DNA of 64,000 nt from Acidimicrobiales bacterium (GTDB lineage Bacteria; Actinomycetota; Acidimicrobiia; Acidimicrobiales; SHLQ01), in the NCBI GenBank assembly GCA_020629635.1, contig JAHDCX010000001.1, positions 420,425-484,424 on the forward strand, given 5' to 3'. Position numbers and translations under genes: made by a program. Under the pieces are notes generated by a model. The model ran no database searches. It saw only the letters and a program-made list of their open reading frames with translations, and had not been told where the DNA came from. Shown one piece after another: positions 1 through 7,779 of the stretch; positions within the stretch are counted from its first letter, which is position 1; the number at the start of each line of letters is the position of its first letter.

Positions 1-781
1 CCGCGAGGACGAGGACCGATGTCGGTCCGACAGCCCTCACCCAATCGACGACAGTCGATCGGATCTCTTCGCCCTGCTGGACGAGAGGATCCGACGAAAA
101 GTCGCCTGCGTAGACGCGCAACTCCCACCGGCCGTACCAAACGGCATACGCGCCGGCGACGATCATGAGAAGGCCGCCCACACGTGAGGAATACCTCGCA
201 AACGAGCGCAAGCCAGTGCTGATCGATCGCTGAGCGAAACTCGCCGCTACCGTCAATATCGCAACGATTGACGCCATCCCGAGCGCGTAGGCGACGTACG
301 AAGCGATGCGTTCAGCGATTGACCCACCGACGCCCGCGCCGGTAATCGCAAGAAACGGTCCGATGGTGCACGAGATCGAAGCGACCGCAAACGTGATGCC
401 GTAGCTAAATACGCCGAGGAGGCCAGTTCGGCCGCTCGCGATCGATGTCTCGGGCAACGGCACCCTTAGTGTGCGACCCGCCAGAAGCCAGAGGCCCCCG
501 ACTACGAGACCCCCGCCGATCAGGATCGTGACCCATGGAAGGTGCTCGGCAAGATTCGAGGCAACTTGATCCAGTACGAGCCCGACGGCGGTGAAGACCA
601 GTGCGAATGCTGCGGCCATCGTGATCGAGACTCGCGCAGCACCGAGGATTCTCGCCGCCCAGGATGCTGAGGTGTCTCCGGCAACGAAGGCGCCGATGTA
701 GGTCGGGAGGAGTGCGAATCCGCAGGGGTTGAAGGCTGCGATCATTCCGGCGGTGAATGCGAGTGCGATCGCAGGAGACAT
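1..781 (-). CDS. ccdA: CcdA/DsbD-like thiol-disulfide membrane protein, C-terminus beyond window
   Basis: This polytopic membrane protein of the CcdA/DsbD transmembrane family carries electrons from cytoplasmic thioredoxin across the membrane to extracytoplasmic thiol proteins. The first segment reads FNPCGFALLPTYIGAF, the conserved Asn-Pro-Cys first helix. A second Cys lies in SISCTIGPFLAI. These are the two helix cysteines that do the chemistry. About six hydrophobic segments are visible before the left edge cuts the gene. The ATG at 781 overlaps the stop of the upstream cytochrome gene (TGATG), so the two are translationally coupled. It closes a copC-copD, cytochrome c, ccdA unit and could supply electrons to the TlpA-like protein at 5661-6140. 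Family call is firm; the link to that partner is inferred. Confidence 0.85.
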   Translation of the reverse strand, partial: MSPAIALAFTAGMIAAFNPCGFALLPTYIGAFVAGDTSASWAARILGAARVSITMAAAFALVFTAVGLVLDQVASNLAEHLPWVTILIGGGLVVGGLWLLAGRTLRVPLPETSIASGRTGLLGVFSYGITFAVASISCTIGPFLAITGAGVGGSIAERIASYVAYALGMASIVAILTVAASFAQRSISTGLRSFARYSSRVGGLLMIVAGAYAVWYGRWELRVYAGDFSSDPLVQQGEEIRSTVVDWVRAVGPTSVLVLA

Positions 782-1164
782 CAGCGTTCGAACCCAAGCT
801 GTTGTTGTTGGGTTCGGATGTAGTTGATGACGAGTTCGATTTGTTGGTCGGTGATGTCTTCGACGATGGGCATGTTGCCGTACGCCCAGTGGTGTTGCGC
901 AACGCCGTTGCGGATGGCGTTGCGGTAGGTGTCGTCGTTGTGGTGGTTCGGTTCGTAGACGATGGAGAGCTGCGACGGCCCTTTCGCTGTGCCCCGAAGG
1001 TCCTCGCCGTGGCAGGACGCACATCGAAGTGCGTACACGGTGGCGCCGTCGGCGCTGGCCGGGATCGGCTCGGGAGGTGCTGTCGCCTCGTCACCGCTTC
1101 CGCACGCAGCGAGAGTTGCGGCAAGGCCGAGTGTGGCGAGGAGGGTGGTGAGGCGTCGTTTCAT
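781..1164 (-). CDS. Small c-type cytochrome lipoprotein
   Basis: The 127-residue product opens with a lipoprotein signal (lipobox LAAC around residue 23) and contains one haem c motif, CASCH, near residue 49. A later YGNMP segment offers the usual Met axial ligand, followed by a helix ending INYIRTQ. It is therefore a membrane-anchored class I monohaem cytochrome. I chose the ATG at 1164 because it gives the signal peptide and overlaps the copCD stop by 4 bases. The open frame extends upstream, but that part lies inside copCD. It is the middle gene of the copCD, cytochrome, ccdA unit and probably acts in extracytoplasmic electron transfer tied to copper handling. Confidence 0.85.
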   Translation of the reverse strand: MKRRLTTLLATLGLAATLAACGSGDEATAPPEPIPASADGATVYALRCASCHGEDLRGTAKGPSQLSIVYEPNHHNDDTYRNAIRNGVAQHHWAYGNMPIVEDITDQQIELVINYIRTQQQQLGFER

Positions 1165-2786
1165 GTGGCGGAGGCGGCGATAAGGAATGCGGTGACGATT
1201 GCGACGGACAGGAGGGCTGCTGCTTCGAGTGTGACGATTGTTCGGAACCGGTCGATGGTGGGTTGGTGGTTGGGGTTGCGGTCGAGGGCGGGCACGACGA
1301 TGCGATGGTTGTACGCGCCGCCCGCCGCAGCAATGGCGACGAGTCCGACTTTCAGAGCGAGCAGGCGGCCCCAGGGGGTGGACCAGATGTCTGAGATGGA
1401 GTCGAGGATGATCGCGGAGAGGCCGACGCCGGCAAGTCCGGCAGCGACGAGTGCGATCGTCGCGATGACCGAGAATCGCATTGCCAGTTGGAGCGCTTGC
1501 GTGGGGCGACCGCTGCTGCTGCGGCGGTGGATCGTGAACGCGAGCATGGCGACCCCGCCGGCCCAGATGGACGCAGTCGTGACATGAATCGCGTTCGCGA
1601 TTGCGTGAAGGACAAGCGGTCCTTCCGCGGCCGTGTGACCATCGAAGATGAAGGAGACTGCGACGAGACCGACGCCGGCAAGTGAGCCGAGTGCCAGGCG
1701 ATGGTCCCACACGGCGTCGTCTGCGTAGACGAAGGGTTCGTCGGGTGCCCGGTCGCGTGGTGGAGGAGCGTGGTTGCCGCCCCCGACAGTCGCAAGCTGG
1801 CGTGCGGCCACGATGGGATCGCCGCTCGCCGAGGCCGCCGCAGTGTGCATGGCGGTCTTGGTTGCGCTCAGGGCGCTTCCGATGATGCGGAGACCCACCG
1901 CAAGTCCCGCGGAAGACCAGAGTGCGTCTCGGAGGTCACTAGGTGATGCGAGCCCAGACCATCCGCTGGCGAGAATGGCCGTCATCGACGCAGCTTCCGC
2001 AAGCGCTGCGGCGAGAACGATCACGCTCCCGCGACGGACCCAGTAGAGCACGGCGCGCACGTCGGTAGCATCGCCTCGAAGACCGAACGCGGCGAACGAG
2101 GCGGCGCCGATTACCAAGACCGCACCGAGGATGTTCAGGACCCGGGCAGCTGACGCAACTGTGGCCGCAGCGACCGGACCGACGTCGGTGGGATCGAGGA
2201 AGGATTCGAGATCGACGGGTGCGGTTGCACTCGCTGCTGTTGTCGTCTCTTCCGCTCCGACCGAATCGGATGCCTCACCCGCTGCGGCTGCTGACGGTTC
2301 GTTTGTGTTGGCGTCATCGTCGACGCCGGCTTCTGCGGCTTCCGGCGTCGCTCGCTCTGGTTGCACGACACCAGTCTCCGGCTCCGAGTCATCCGGCTGC
2401 TCGGGCGCAGGTGGAGCGTCGACGGTAAAGCTGAAGCTTCCGTCGATTGGGTGGGCGTCGGGAGCGGCGACCATCCACCGAACCCCAACCACCCCTCCGA
2501 CGAGCGGTTCGTCGAAGCTGAGCGTCCATGTGAGGTTGTCAGAACTCGTCACCTTGTTGGGCTCGCGAAGCGTTCCGGCCGGATCGAGAATCACGAAACC
2601 CTCGCCAGCTGGTGTCGCTTCACCGGAGAACCTCAGCACGATCTCGCTGACCGGAGCATCGATGACGTCTCCATCGGCCGGCGTCGAGGACTCGAAACCG
2701 GTGTGTGCGCCGGCCGGCCTCGCACTCAGTGCGATCGCGAGTGTTGCAATCAGAAGGGCGGAAAGGCTCAGTCTCGTGGTTCGCAT
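1161..2786 (-). CDS. CopC-CopD fusion, copper resistance/import protein
   Basis: The product, about 541 residues, fuses two copper proteins. After a signal peptide ending at AGA, a CopC beta-barrel begins with the Cu(II)-binding amino-terminal His (HTGFESSTPADGD). The DAHPIDGSFSF motif near residues 110-120 completes the metal site. An acidic, low-complexity linker of about 90 residues (EQPDDSEPE and similar) leads into a CopD domain of about eight membrane segments. CopC binds copper outside the membrane and passes it to CopD. The ATG at 2786 is preferred over the GTG nine bases upstream because it starts a normal signal peptide. An inverted repeat about 17 bases upstream of the ATG is a likely repressor site. 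The cytochrome and CcdA genes follow with overlapping starts. Confidence 0.88.
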   Translation of the reverse strand: MRTTRLSLSALLIATLAIALSARPAGAHTGFESSTPADGDVIDAPVSEIVLRFSGEATPAGEGFVILDPAGTLREPNKVTSSDNLTWTLSFDEPLVGGVVGVRWMVAAPDAHPIDGSFSFTVDAPPAPEQPDDSEPETGVVQPERATPEAAEAGVDDDANTNEPSAAAAGEASDSVGAEETTTAASATAPVDLESFLDPTDVGPVAAATVASAARVLNILGAVLVIGAASFAAFGLRGDATDVRAVLYWVRRGSVIVLAAALAEAASMTAILASGWSGLASPSDLRDALWSSAGLAVGLRIIGSALSATKTAMHTAAASASGDPIVAARQLATVGGGNHAPPPRDRAPDEPFVYADDAVWDHRLALGSLAGVGLVAVSFIFDGHTAAEGPLVLHAIANAIHVTTASIWAGGVAMLAFTIHRRSSSGRPTQALQLAMRFSVIATIALVAAGLAGVGLSAIILDSISDIWSTPWGRLLALKVGLVAIAAAGGAYNHRIVVPALDRNPNHQPTIDRFRTIVTLEAAALLSVAIVTAFLIAASAT

Positions 2787-2802
2787 GTGCACCACTCCAA
2801 TC

Positions 2803-2819
2803 TACTACGACAAGTAGTA
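2803..2819. promoter_or_regulatory. BlaI/CopY-type operator upstream of copCD
   Basis: TACTAC-GACAA-GTAGTA is a perfect 6-base inverted repeat with a 5-base spacer, about 17 bases before the copCD start. It matches the TACTAC/GTAGTA half-sites known for BlaI/MecI-family repressors. A related palindrome lies before the thioredoxin gene (6171-6190), and a BlaI-family gene lies between the two. Its role as an operator is inferred. Confidence 0.7.
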
Positions 2820-2903
2820 CATCGGGAGTCAGGGCGGAGATGTGAGGGGATGGAACGTGTTGCGCCGATACTCAGGGTTGCTGGCGTGGTCAGATCGTCT
2901 TCA

Positions 2904-4355
2904 TCAGGACGATGCGAGCTCCGAGGCGACCTCGTAGAGCATGGCCATGCCGTATTCGGCATGCAGCTGAATGTGGCAGTGGAGCAGCCACGTGCCCTCG
3001 TCGAATGGAGCGACGACGATTTCGATCGTCTCGAACGCAGTCATCAGCACGGTGTCGCGGTAGTGGCCTTCGGTAACGCGTTCGTCGTTGCGGCTGACGA
3101 GTTGGAAGAACTGGCCGTGGAGATGGATCGGATGCATCTGGCCGCTCTCGTTGACGATGCGAATCTTCTGCAGCTCGCCACGTGTCGCCGTGAGCGTCTC
3201 AGCGTCCGGCCAGACCCTGCCGTTGAGCTTCCAGAGGAACTCGCCGAACTCCTCGGTTTCGAGCATCCGGTCCTGTTCTTCGCGGCTCGCTTCGGCGAAC
3301 TCGCTGAAGAATGAGATGGTCACATTGTGGTCGGCTGGGTCGTCGGCTGCGCTCGACCAGTCCGGGACCTCGCCCACCGGCGCGGTGAAGCCGGGTGTTC
3401 CGACGGGGTCTCCGGTGACGGAGATGCGCGCGAGTTCCAGCGGGTCGCTCCGGCCAAGGAGGTCGCCGACTATGAACTCGCCTTCGGCATCGGAGGGGAT
3501 CGTGATGTCGACGTCCATGCGGTTCCCGGGGGCGAGCGTGATGTCGGTCGGCGGGAAGTTCTCGGCGACCGGTAGGCCGTCCATGGCGATCACGAGCGGG
3601 TCGAGTGCGCCGAAGTTGGGCTTGATGGGGCGGCCGTTTGCGGTGTTGACGATGCGGATGCGGATTCGTTCGCCCGGTGCGGCCGCGAGGCGCGTCTGCG
3701 TCGACCCGTTGATGGTGAAGAGTCCTCCCCAGCGCCCGGAGTGGTGGATGTCGTTCAGGGAGTCGAAGTCGGGATCGAGCATGCCGGAGTCGTCGACGCG
3801 CCAGTCGTCGACGAGCCAGACGGCGTCGATCGGGTAGTCGGGCTCGGTCGGGTCTTCGACGACGATCGCGCCGTAGAGGCCACGCGCCAACTGTTCGTGG
3901 CCGCGCCGGTGTGAGTGGTACCAGTAGGTGCCGGCGTCGGGCGGCGTGAACTCGTAGACGAAGGTCTCGCCGGGGGCGACCGGTGGCTGGGTGAGGCCGG
4001 GCACCCCGTCCATGGCGTGCGGCACCCGTATGCCGTGCCAGTGGATCGAGGTCGGCTCGGGGAGGTTGTTCTTGAGCGTCACGCGGATCGTGTCGCCGTG
4101 GGTGATTCGGATCTCGGGGCCCGGGGTGGTCCCGTTGTACGTCCATAGGTCGGTCGTGGTCCCCTCGTCGAGGGAGCCGGTCGTCGGAGCTGCCACGAGT
4201 CGGACCTCGTGCACCATCCCCGTTGCAGCGACTGGTTCGATGTAGCCAGGTGCGGCCAACGTCGTGTCGCGTAGCTGCGTAAGGGCGACGACGGCGATCA
4301 ACGTCGAAACCAGAACGAGGCAGACAGCGAGTGTGGACTTCGGTTTCTTCAGCAT
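2904..4355 (-). CDS. Multicopper oxidase (laccase/CueO-like)
   Basis: This 483-residue secreted multicopper oxidase has an N-terminal membrane anchor or signal (residues about 8-28) followed by cupredoxin domains. All four copper motifs are present: HWHG (near 104), YWYHSH (near 144), HPIHLHGQFF (near 410) and the type-1 site HCHIQLHAEYGMAM (near 460), whose last Met is the probable axial ligand. Such enzymes oxidise Cu(I) to Cu(II), or phenolics, with oxygen as acceptor. Its start is 46 bases downstream of the M56 protease stop, so it probably ends the thioredoxin, blaI, M56, oxidase unit. The locus supports a copper-tolerance role. Confidence 0.9.
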   Translation of the reverse strand: MLKKPKSTLAVCLVLVSTLIAVVALTQLRDTTLAAPGYIEPVAATGMVHEVRLVAAPTTGSLDEGTTTDLWTYNGTTPGPEIRITHGDTIRVTLKNNLPEPTSIHWHGIRVPHAMDGVPGLTQPPVAPGETFVYEFTPPDAGTYWYHSHRRGHEQLARGLYGAIVVEDPTEPDYPIDAVWLVDDWRVDDSGMLDPDFDSLNDIHHSGRWGGLFTINGSTQTRLAAAPGERIRIRIVNTANGRPIKPNFGALDPLVIAMDGLPVAENFPPTDITLAPGNRMDVDITIPSDAEGEFIVGDLLGRSDPLELARISVTGDPVGTPGFTAPVGEVPDWSSAADDPADHNVTISFFSEFAEASREEQDRMLETEEFGEFLWKLNGRVWPDAETLTATRGELQKIRIVNESGQMHPIHLHGQFFQLVSRNDERVTEGHYRDTVLMTAFETIEIVVAPFDEGTWLLHCHIQLHAEYGMAMLYEVASELASS

Positions 4356-4401
4356 GAGGGCGTGCTTCCCGTTGAGCCGTAGTTCGAGCGGTGGGGTTTC
4401 G

Positions 4402-5283
4402 TCATGAAGCGCCGTTGCATAAGTGATCGATCAGCACGCCGAAGTGATGAAGCTGCACTCCCACGGCGGTCCCGGCCGCTACGAATACTCCGACCGCAAG
4501 CGACGAGACACGCCGACCGGCCAAGCGTTCTCGGTCGGGGAACAACAACGCCTCGACCCGCCTCGGTACCGACCCACCGCCCAGGCCAGGAACCCCCAGC
4601 AGGGGTGAGCCGAGTGCCGCAGTGCCGATGGCGCGAGCCACGATGCCCCGATCGTTGACGTGCGTAGCAGCGGCCTCATCGGCGGCCCGCTCCGTTGAAT
4701 GGCGAAGCTGATCGGCAATCGCTCGTAACGACGGCAGGATCGCCACGCACAGCTCGGCGAGCAGGACGTGGCGATGGTGGCCGAAACGGAGATGGGCCCG
4801 TTCGTGGGCGAAGACCGCCCGCCGTTCGGCCGGAGTCAACGCAGAGAGGAGGCCGGTCGAGACGACGACACAGCCCGCCTTGGTAGGCACGGCGTGAGCG
4901 ATCGGAGACGGATGGTCGACGACGGCGATGCGGGCGTCGGCATCGACCGACCGGATTGCGAGCCGCCGAGCCCGCAGCACGCGGCCGACGCGCCATCCGA
5001 TGATCGCAAGCGCGACGACCGCAGCAGCACCGACGACTGGATGGATCTGATGGTGTAAGGGGATGACCCGGCACCACTCGAGTAACGAGGTCGAACGTGC
5101 TGGGCCCAGGACGAAACCGGTTGCGGTCGCGAGCACAACAAGCAGAAGGCCTGTGGCGGAGATCAGCATGGCGGCGGAGAACACCGGCAGCGCGAGGCGA
5201 GGCCGCAAGCGCCAATCGATCCAGCCCATCGTGGAGACCAACGCAACCGCCACGAGCGTCGGAAGTACAAACTCCGCCGTCAC
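4402..5283 (-). CDS. M56-family (BlaR1-like) integral membrane metalloprotease
   Basis: The 293-residue protein has several N-terminal membrane segments, a cytoplasmic loop with HERAH (near residue 162, zinc-metalloprotease HExxH-type signature) and a downstream ERAADEAA helix supplying the third ligand region. The C-terminal segment is hydrophobic. This is the M56 fold of BlaR1/MecR1 without the extracellular beta-lactam sensor. In known systems the protease inactivates its partner BlaI-type repressor. The GTG start at 5283 overlaps the stop of the blaI-like gene (GTGA), so the pair is coupled. The inducing signal is not visible; copper or redox state is my guess from the neighbours. Confidence 0.85.
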   Translation of the reverse strand: MTAEFVLPTLVAVALVSTMGWIDWRLRPRLALPVFSAAMLISATGLLLVVLATATGFVLGPARSTSLLEWCRVIPLHHQIHPVVGAAAVVALAIIGWRVGRVLRARRLAIRSVDADARIAVVDHPSPIAHAVPTKAGCVVVSTGLLSALTPAERRAVFAHERAHLRFGHHRHVLLAELCVAILPSLRAIADQLRHSTERAADEAAATHVNDRGIVARAIGTAALGSPLLGVPGLGGGSVPRRVEALLFPDRERLAGRRVSSLAVGVFVAAGTAVGVQLHHFGVLIDHLCNGAS

Positions 5284-5639
5284 TGGGCGGCCTCGTCGAG
5301 GAGGCGCCGCAGCTCATCCGCCTCGGTGTTAGTCAACGTTTCGACGAACGAGCTCAACACTGCGTGGCGATCGCCGGCCGCAATGAGTTGATCATGCATC
5401 CGGTGGGCGCGATGCTTCGCTTCGGCCTCGGAGGGCCAATAGCCGAAGGCCCGTCCTCGCCGCTCCCGCTCGACCGAACCCTTCTTGTGGAGCCGGTTCA
5501 GCACGGTCATGACCGTGGTATAGGCCAGATCGGGAGCGACCGAATCATGCACCTCGCCGGGAGTCGACGGTTCGCCGACCGCCCACAGGTACTCGAGCAC
5601 CGCCGCTTCGAGTTGTCCAGTTGATCGTCGTTTGGTCAT
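5280..5639 (-). CDS. BlaI/MecI/CopY-family transcriptional repressor
   Basis: A 119-residue winged-helix repressor. The helix-turn-helix region reads TPGEVHDSVAPDLAYTTVMT followed by VLNRLHKKG, the classic BlaI recognition segment, and a C-terminal dimerisation half follows. It lacks the CopY C-terminal CxC copper motif, so metal sensing is not visible in the protein itself. A good ribosome site (AGGAG, 7 bases before ATG) lies in the 21-base gap after the thioredoxin gene. The start overlaps nothing, but the stop overlaps the M56 gene. The likely targets are the two TACTAC-type palindromes at 2803 and 6171, which flank its operon and copCD. Confidence 0.9.
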   Translation of the reverse strand: MTKRRSTGQLEAAVLEYLWAVGEPSTPGEVHDSVAPDLAYTTVMTVLNRLHKKGSVERERRGRAFGYWPSEAEAKHRAHRMHDQLIAAGDRHAVLSSFVETLTNTEADELRRLLDEAAQ

Positions 5640-5660
5640 TGCATTGCTCCTATCGGTCCG

Positions 5661-6140
5661 TCAGGAGGTGAGGTCGTCGAGGACTTCGGTGAGGCGGTCT
5701 ATGCCCAGCGCGCCGACGTGATTGGTTGTCGTGCCGTCGTCGTCGATGAACACGAACGACGGCTGCGTGGTGATTTGGTAATTGGCCCACAGTGACCCGT
5801 CCTCGTCGACGGCGTGCTCGAACGCGCCAACATCGAGCGTGTCGATGAAGTCGTTGATCGCGGGGAGGTCATCCCGGCCGGCCACACCGACAAACGTGAC
5901 CGTGTCGCCGTATTGCTCGTGCACCTCTGCGACCGCAGGGGCTTCTGCTCGACACGTCGGTCACCACGGCGCCCAGAACCACAGAACCGCGTCGGTGCCT
6001 TCGAGCGCGTTGAAGTCGATCTGACCACCCGACGCGGTCTGTCCGATTAGCCCGACATCGTCGTTGGTTGTCGTGGAGGAGCAAGCCGTCGAGAGCGCCG
6101 CCAGGATCGCCAACACTAGGGTGAATCGGAGTGCTCGCAC
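5661..6140 (-). CDS. Candidate selenoprotein: TlpA-like thioredoxin lipoprotein with Sec in the CxxC motif
   Basis: The frame runs from a GTG at 6140 to the stop at 5661, interrupted once by TGA at 5961-5963. Reading that TGA as selenocysteine gives a 159-residue protein: lipoprotein signal (LSTAC), then ALEGTDAVLWFWAPW-U-PTCRAEAP, then VTFVGVAGRDD, and the conserved cis-Pro region TTQPSFVFIDD. Relatives have WC(P/G)xC here, so TGA stands exactly at the attacking Cys (residue 60), with the resolving Cys at 63 intact. The rest of the domain is complete and undamaged. A small hairpin (GCAG, 6-base loop, CTGC) begins 13 bases after the TGA and could be part of a bacterial SECIS. It heads the blaI, M56, oxidase unit. 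The alternative is a nonsense mutation or sequencing error. Confidence 0.8.
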
Positions 6141-6170
6141 GTTCTTCAGTCTACGCCTTGTTGACGCTAG

Positions 6171-6190
6171 TACTACGTCAGGTCGTAGTA
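6171..6190. promoter_or_regulatory. BlaI-type operator upstream of the thioredoxin-blaI unit
   Basis: TACTACG-N6-CGTAGTA is a perfect 7-base inverted repeat 31 bases upstream of the GTG at 6140. On the minus strand it begins TACTACGAC, the same nine bases that begin the copCD operator at 2803. Autoregulation of the blaI unit is inferred. Confidence 0.65.
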
Positions 6191-6282
6191 AGGGGCTACT
6201 CAATGGCCTCCGCAGCGTCGGAATTCCCTGAACGGCGTCGGCATGCGAAGTTGTCGCGCGCCCGATGGTTCAGCCTTGACTG

Positions 6283-6304
6283 TAGTACAGTAGATGCTGT
6301 ACTA
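6283..6304. promoter_or_regulatory. Inverted repeat, probable CmtR-type operator
   Basis: TAGTACAG-N6-CTGTACTA is a perfect 8-base inverted repeat ending 9 bases before the ATG of the ArsR-family gene at 6313. Placement this close to the start fits autorepression of the cmtR-CDF unit. The half-site GTACAG also appears in the palindrome at 17601. Confidence 0.65.
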
Positions 6305-6312
6305 ATTTGGTC

Positions 6313-6633
6313 ATGGAAGACGTTCGTGTCGAGCCGCTGCATCGTTTTGGGCGGGCGTTGGCTGATCCGGCGCGGTGCCGGATCTTGCTGTGTTTGTTGC
6401 ACGAGCCGCATTATCCAACTGAGCTTGCTGAGCACCTCGGTTTGACCAAGGCGAACATGTCGAACCACCTCGCCTGTCTGCGGGGCTGCGGGCTCGTGAC
6501 TGCGGTGCAGGAAGGCCGGCGACAGCGCTATGAGCTGGCCGACGCACGGCTCGCACATGCGTTGGACGACCTGGCAGGCTTGGCTGCGCAGATCGGTATG
6601 GACGTTGGCGCAGTCGAGGGGGTCGCGTCATGA
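6313..6633 (+). CDS. cmtR: ArsR/SmtB-family Cd/Pb-type repressor, CmtR-like
   Basis: A 106-residue winged-helix repressor closely resembling mycobacterial CmtR. It has GRALADPARCRILLCLL, then a recognition helix LTKANMSNHLACLRGCG, which carries the two cysteines (CLRGC) that bind Cd/Pb in the DNA-binding helix of CmtR. CmtR also uses a C-terminal Cys. This protein ends GMDVGAVEGVAS with none, so its metal site must differ or be weaker. I chose ATG 6313 rather than the TTG six bases upstream. The stop overlaps the start of the CDF gene (ATGA), which is its natural target. Confidence 0.85.
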   Translation: MEDVRVEPLHRFGRALADPARCRILLCLLHEPHYPTELAEHLGLTKANMSNHLACLRGCGLVTAVQEGRRQRYELADARLAHALDDLAGLAAQIGMDVGAVEGVAS

Positions 6634-7065
6634 GCGCCTCTCACGATCACCACGATCACGCCCATGGTGGGGTGTTGAGCGGCCGCCTCGGGTTCGCTGC
6701 TGCGGTCAATGTCGGGTTTGCCGTGGTTCAGGTCGTGGTGGGTTTGTACACCGGCGCGGTGGTGGTGCTGGCCGACGCAGCACATCAGGTGGTCGATGCC
6801 GTCGGTCTGCTCACCGCGCTGGTGGCGACGGGCCTGGCTCGCCGCGGGGCGACTCGGGTCATGTCGTTTGGGTGGGGCAAAGCTGATGCGCTTGGGGCCT
6901 AAAGCTCCGGGTTGTTGCTCCTTGGTTCGGTCATCTGGATTGCCTACGAAGCGATCGAACGCCTCAGAGATCCGGTCGACGTTTCGGGTGGCGCGGTGAT
7001 TGCGATCGGTCTCGCTGGTATCGCGGTGAACGGCGGGAGCGTGCTCCTGTTTGGTGCCGGGGGTC
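6630..7065 (+). pseudogene. Cation diffusion facilitator (CDF), broken
   Basis: The frame starts with a His-rich tail (HDHHDHAHGG) and CDF helices, including LADAAHQVVDAVGLLTAL with the first metal-site Asp/His pair. A TAA at 6900-6902 stops it after 90 residues. The same frame then resumes (SSGLLLLGSVIWIAYEAIERLRDP) through AVNGGSVLLFG and loses homology near 7050-7065. There it meets the att-like segment, so the last membrane helices and the cytoplasmic domain are gone. The two lesions make an active exporter very unlikely. It was the Zn/Cd efflux partner of the CmtR-like repressor. Confidence 0.85.
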
Positions 7066-7358
7066 ATTTGGGACTGCCGCTCGGTGCCGCTGGCTGCCGC
7101 CTGTTGCCGCTCCCTGCCGCTGGTCGCCATGAACGGAGCGGGGTGTCGGAGGGGTGTGTGTTGTTCGACGTCCTTTTCGGGTTTCGGCGTTTGCCCTGGT
7201 GAGGCTGGGTGTCGACGGTGGAGGGGTGTCGTTTGCTAATGGTTCTGCTAATGCCGGTCATTGGTCAGGGCTCGCCGCAGGTCTGTGACAAGGTGGTTTC
7301 GCTGCTGTAGCGCGATGCAACACTGACCCGATCGGGCGGTCGCTGCGCCGTTGGCGGC
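7066..7358. repeat. att-like scar with arm repeats and a tRNA-3'-end-like motif
   Basis: There is no gene in this stretch. It begins with CCGCTGG/TGCCGC-rich sequence like that at 14790 and 27080. It contains GTGTCGGAGGGGTGT (7143-7157), the reverse complement of the CCCTCCGACAC motif found at 11291, 12590 and 27167. Two direct TGCTAATG repeats follow at 7234-7241 and 7246-7253, as at 27021-27039. This combination resembles the core and arm sites of a tyrosine-integrase attachment region, and it marks the truncation point of the CDF gene. The integration reading is inferred. Confidence 0.5.
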
Positions 7359-7745
7359 CTATTGGATGGCGTTGCAGTACGTGGTGCAGTCGGCGGGTTC
7401 GAGGTGGTCGAGCCGGTCGGTGATGGCGAGGAGTTCGGTGCGGGTGCGGTTGAGGTCGGCGAGGCGTTCTTCGACTTCGTCGAGACGGTCGGTGACGACG
7501 GCGCGGACGTGTTCGCAGGGCGGTCGGCCTTGTTCTCGGATGTCGAGGATCTCGCCGATCTGGGCGAGTTTGAGTCCGGCGGCTTGGGCGGTGCGGATGA
7601 AGGTGACTCGGGTGATGGCGTCGTTGGGGTAGTCGCGATAGCCGGCAGGGGTGCGGGCGGGTTCGGGGAGGAGGCCTTGGTCTTCGTAGAAGCGAAGGGT
7701 CTTGACGCTGACGCCGGTGGTGGTGGCGAGTTGGCCGATCTTCAT
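7359..7745 (-). CDS. MerR-family heavy-metal regulator
   Basis: A 128-residue MerR-type activator. An N-terminal winged helix (MKIGQLATTTGVSVKTLRFYEDQGLL) is followed by a dimerisation helix. Metal-binding cysteines lie at GRPPCEHV (near residue 79) and in the C-terminal ADCTTYC loop. The spacing matches the ZntR/CadR/PbrR and MerR group, so the ligand could be Zn, Cd, Pb or Hg. It is divergent from the thioredoxin-like, MerT-like and rhodanese genes and shares with them a typical MerR promoter (7780-7811), which it presumably activates by underwinding the long spacer. Confidence 0.88.
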   Translation of the reverse strand: MKIGQLATTTGVSVKTLRFYEDQGLLPEPARTPAGYRDYPNDAITRVTFIRTAQAAGLKLAQIGEILDIREQGRPPCEHVRAVVTDRLDEVEERLADLNRTRTELLAITDRLDHLEPADCTTYCNAIQ

Positions 7746-7779
7746 GTAGCCGCTCCTCGACGCGTGGTGCTCTGCGGGC

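Noticed and set aside
6900..6902. In-frame TAA in the CDF gene as recoding
   Set aside because: TAA is not used for Sec or Pyl, and the gene also lacks its 3' end.
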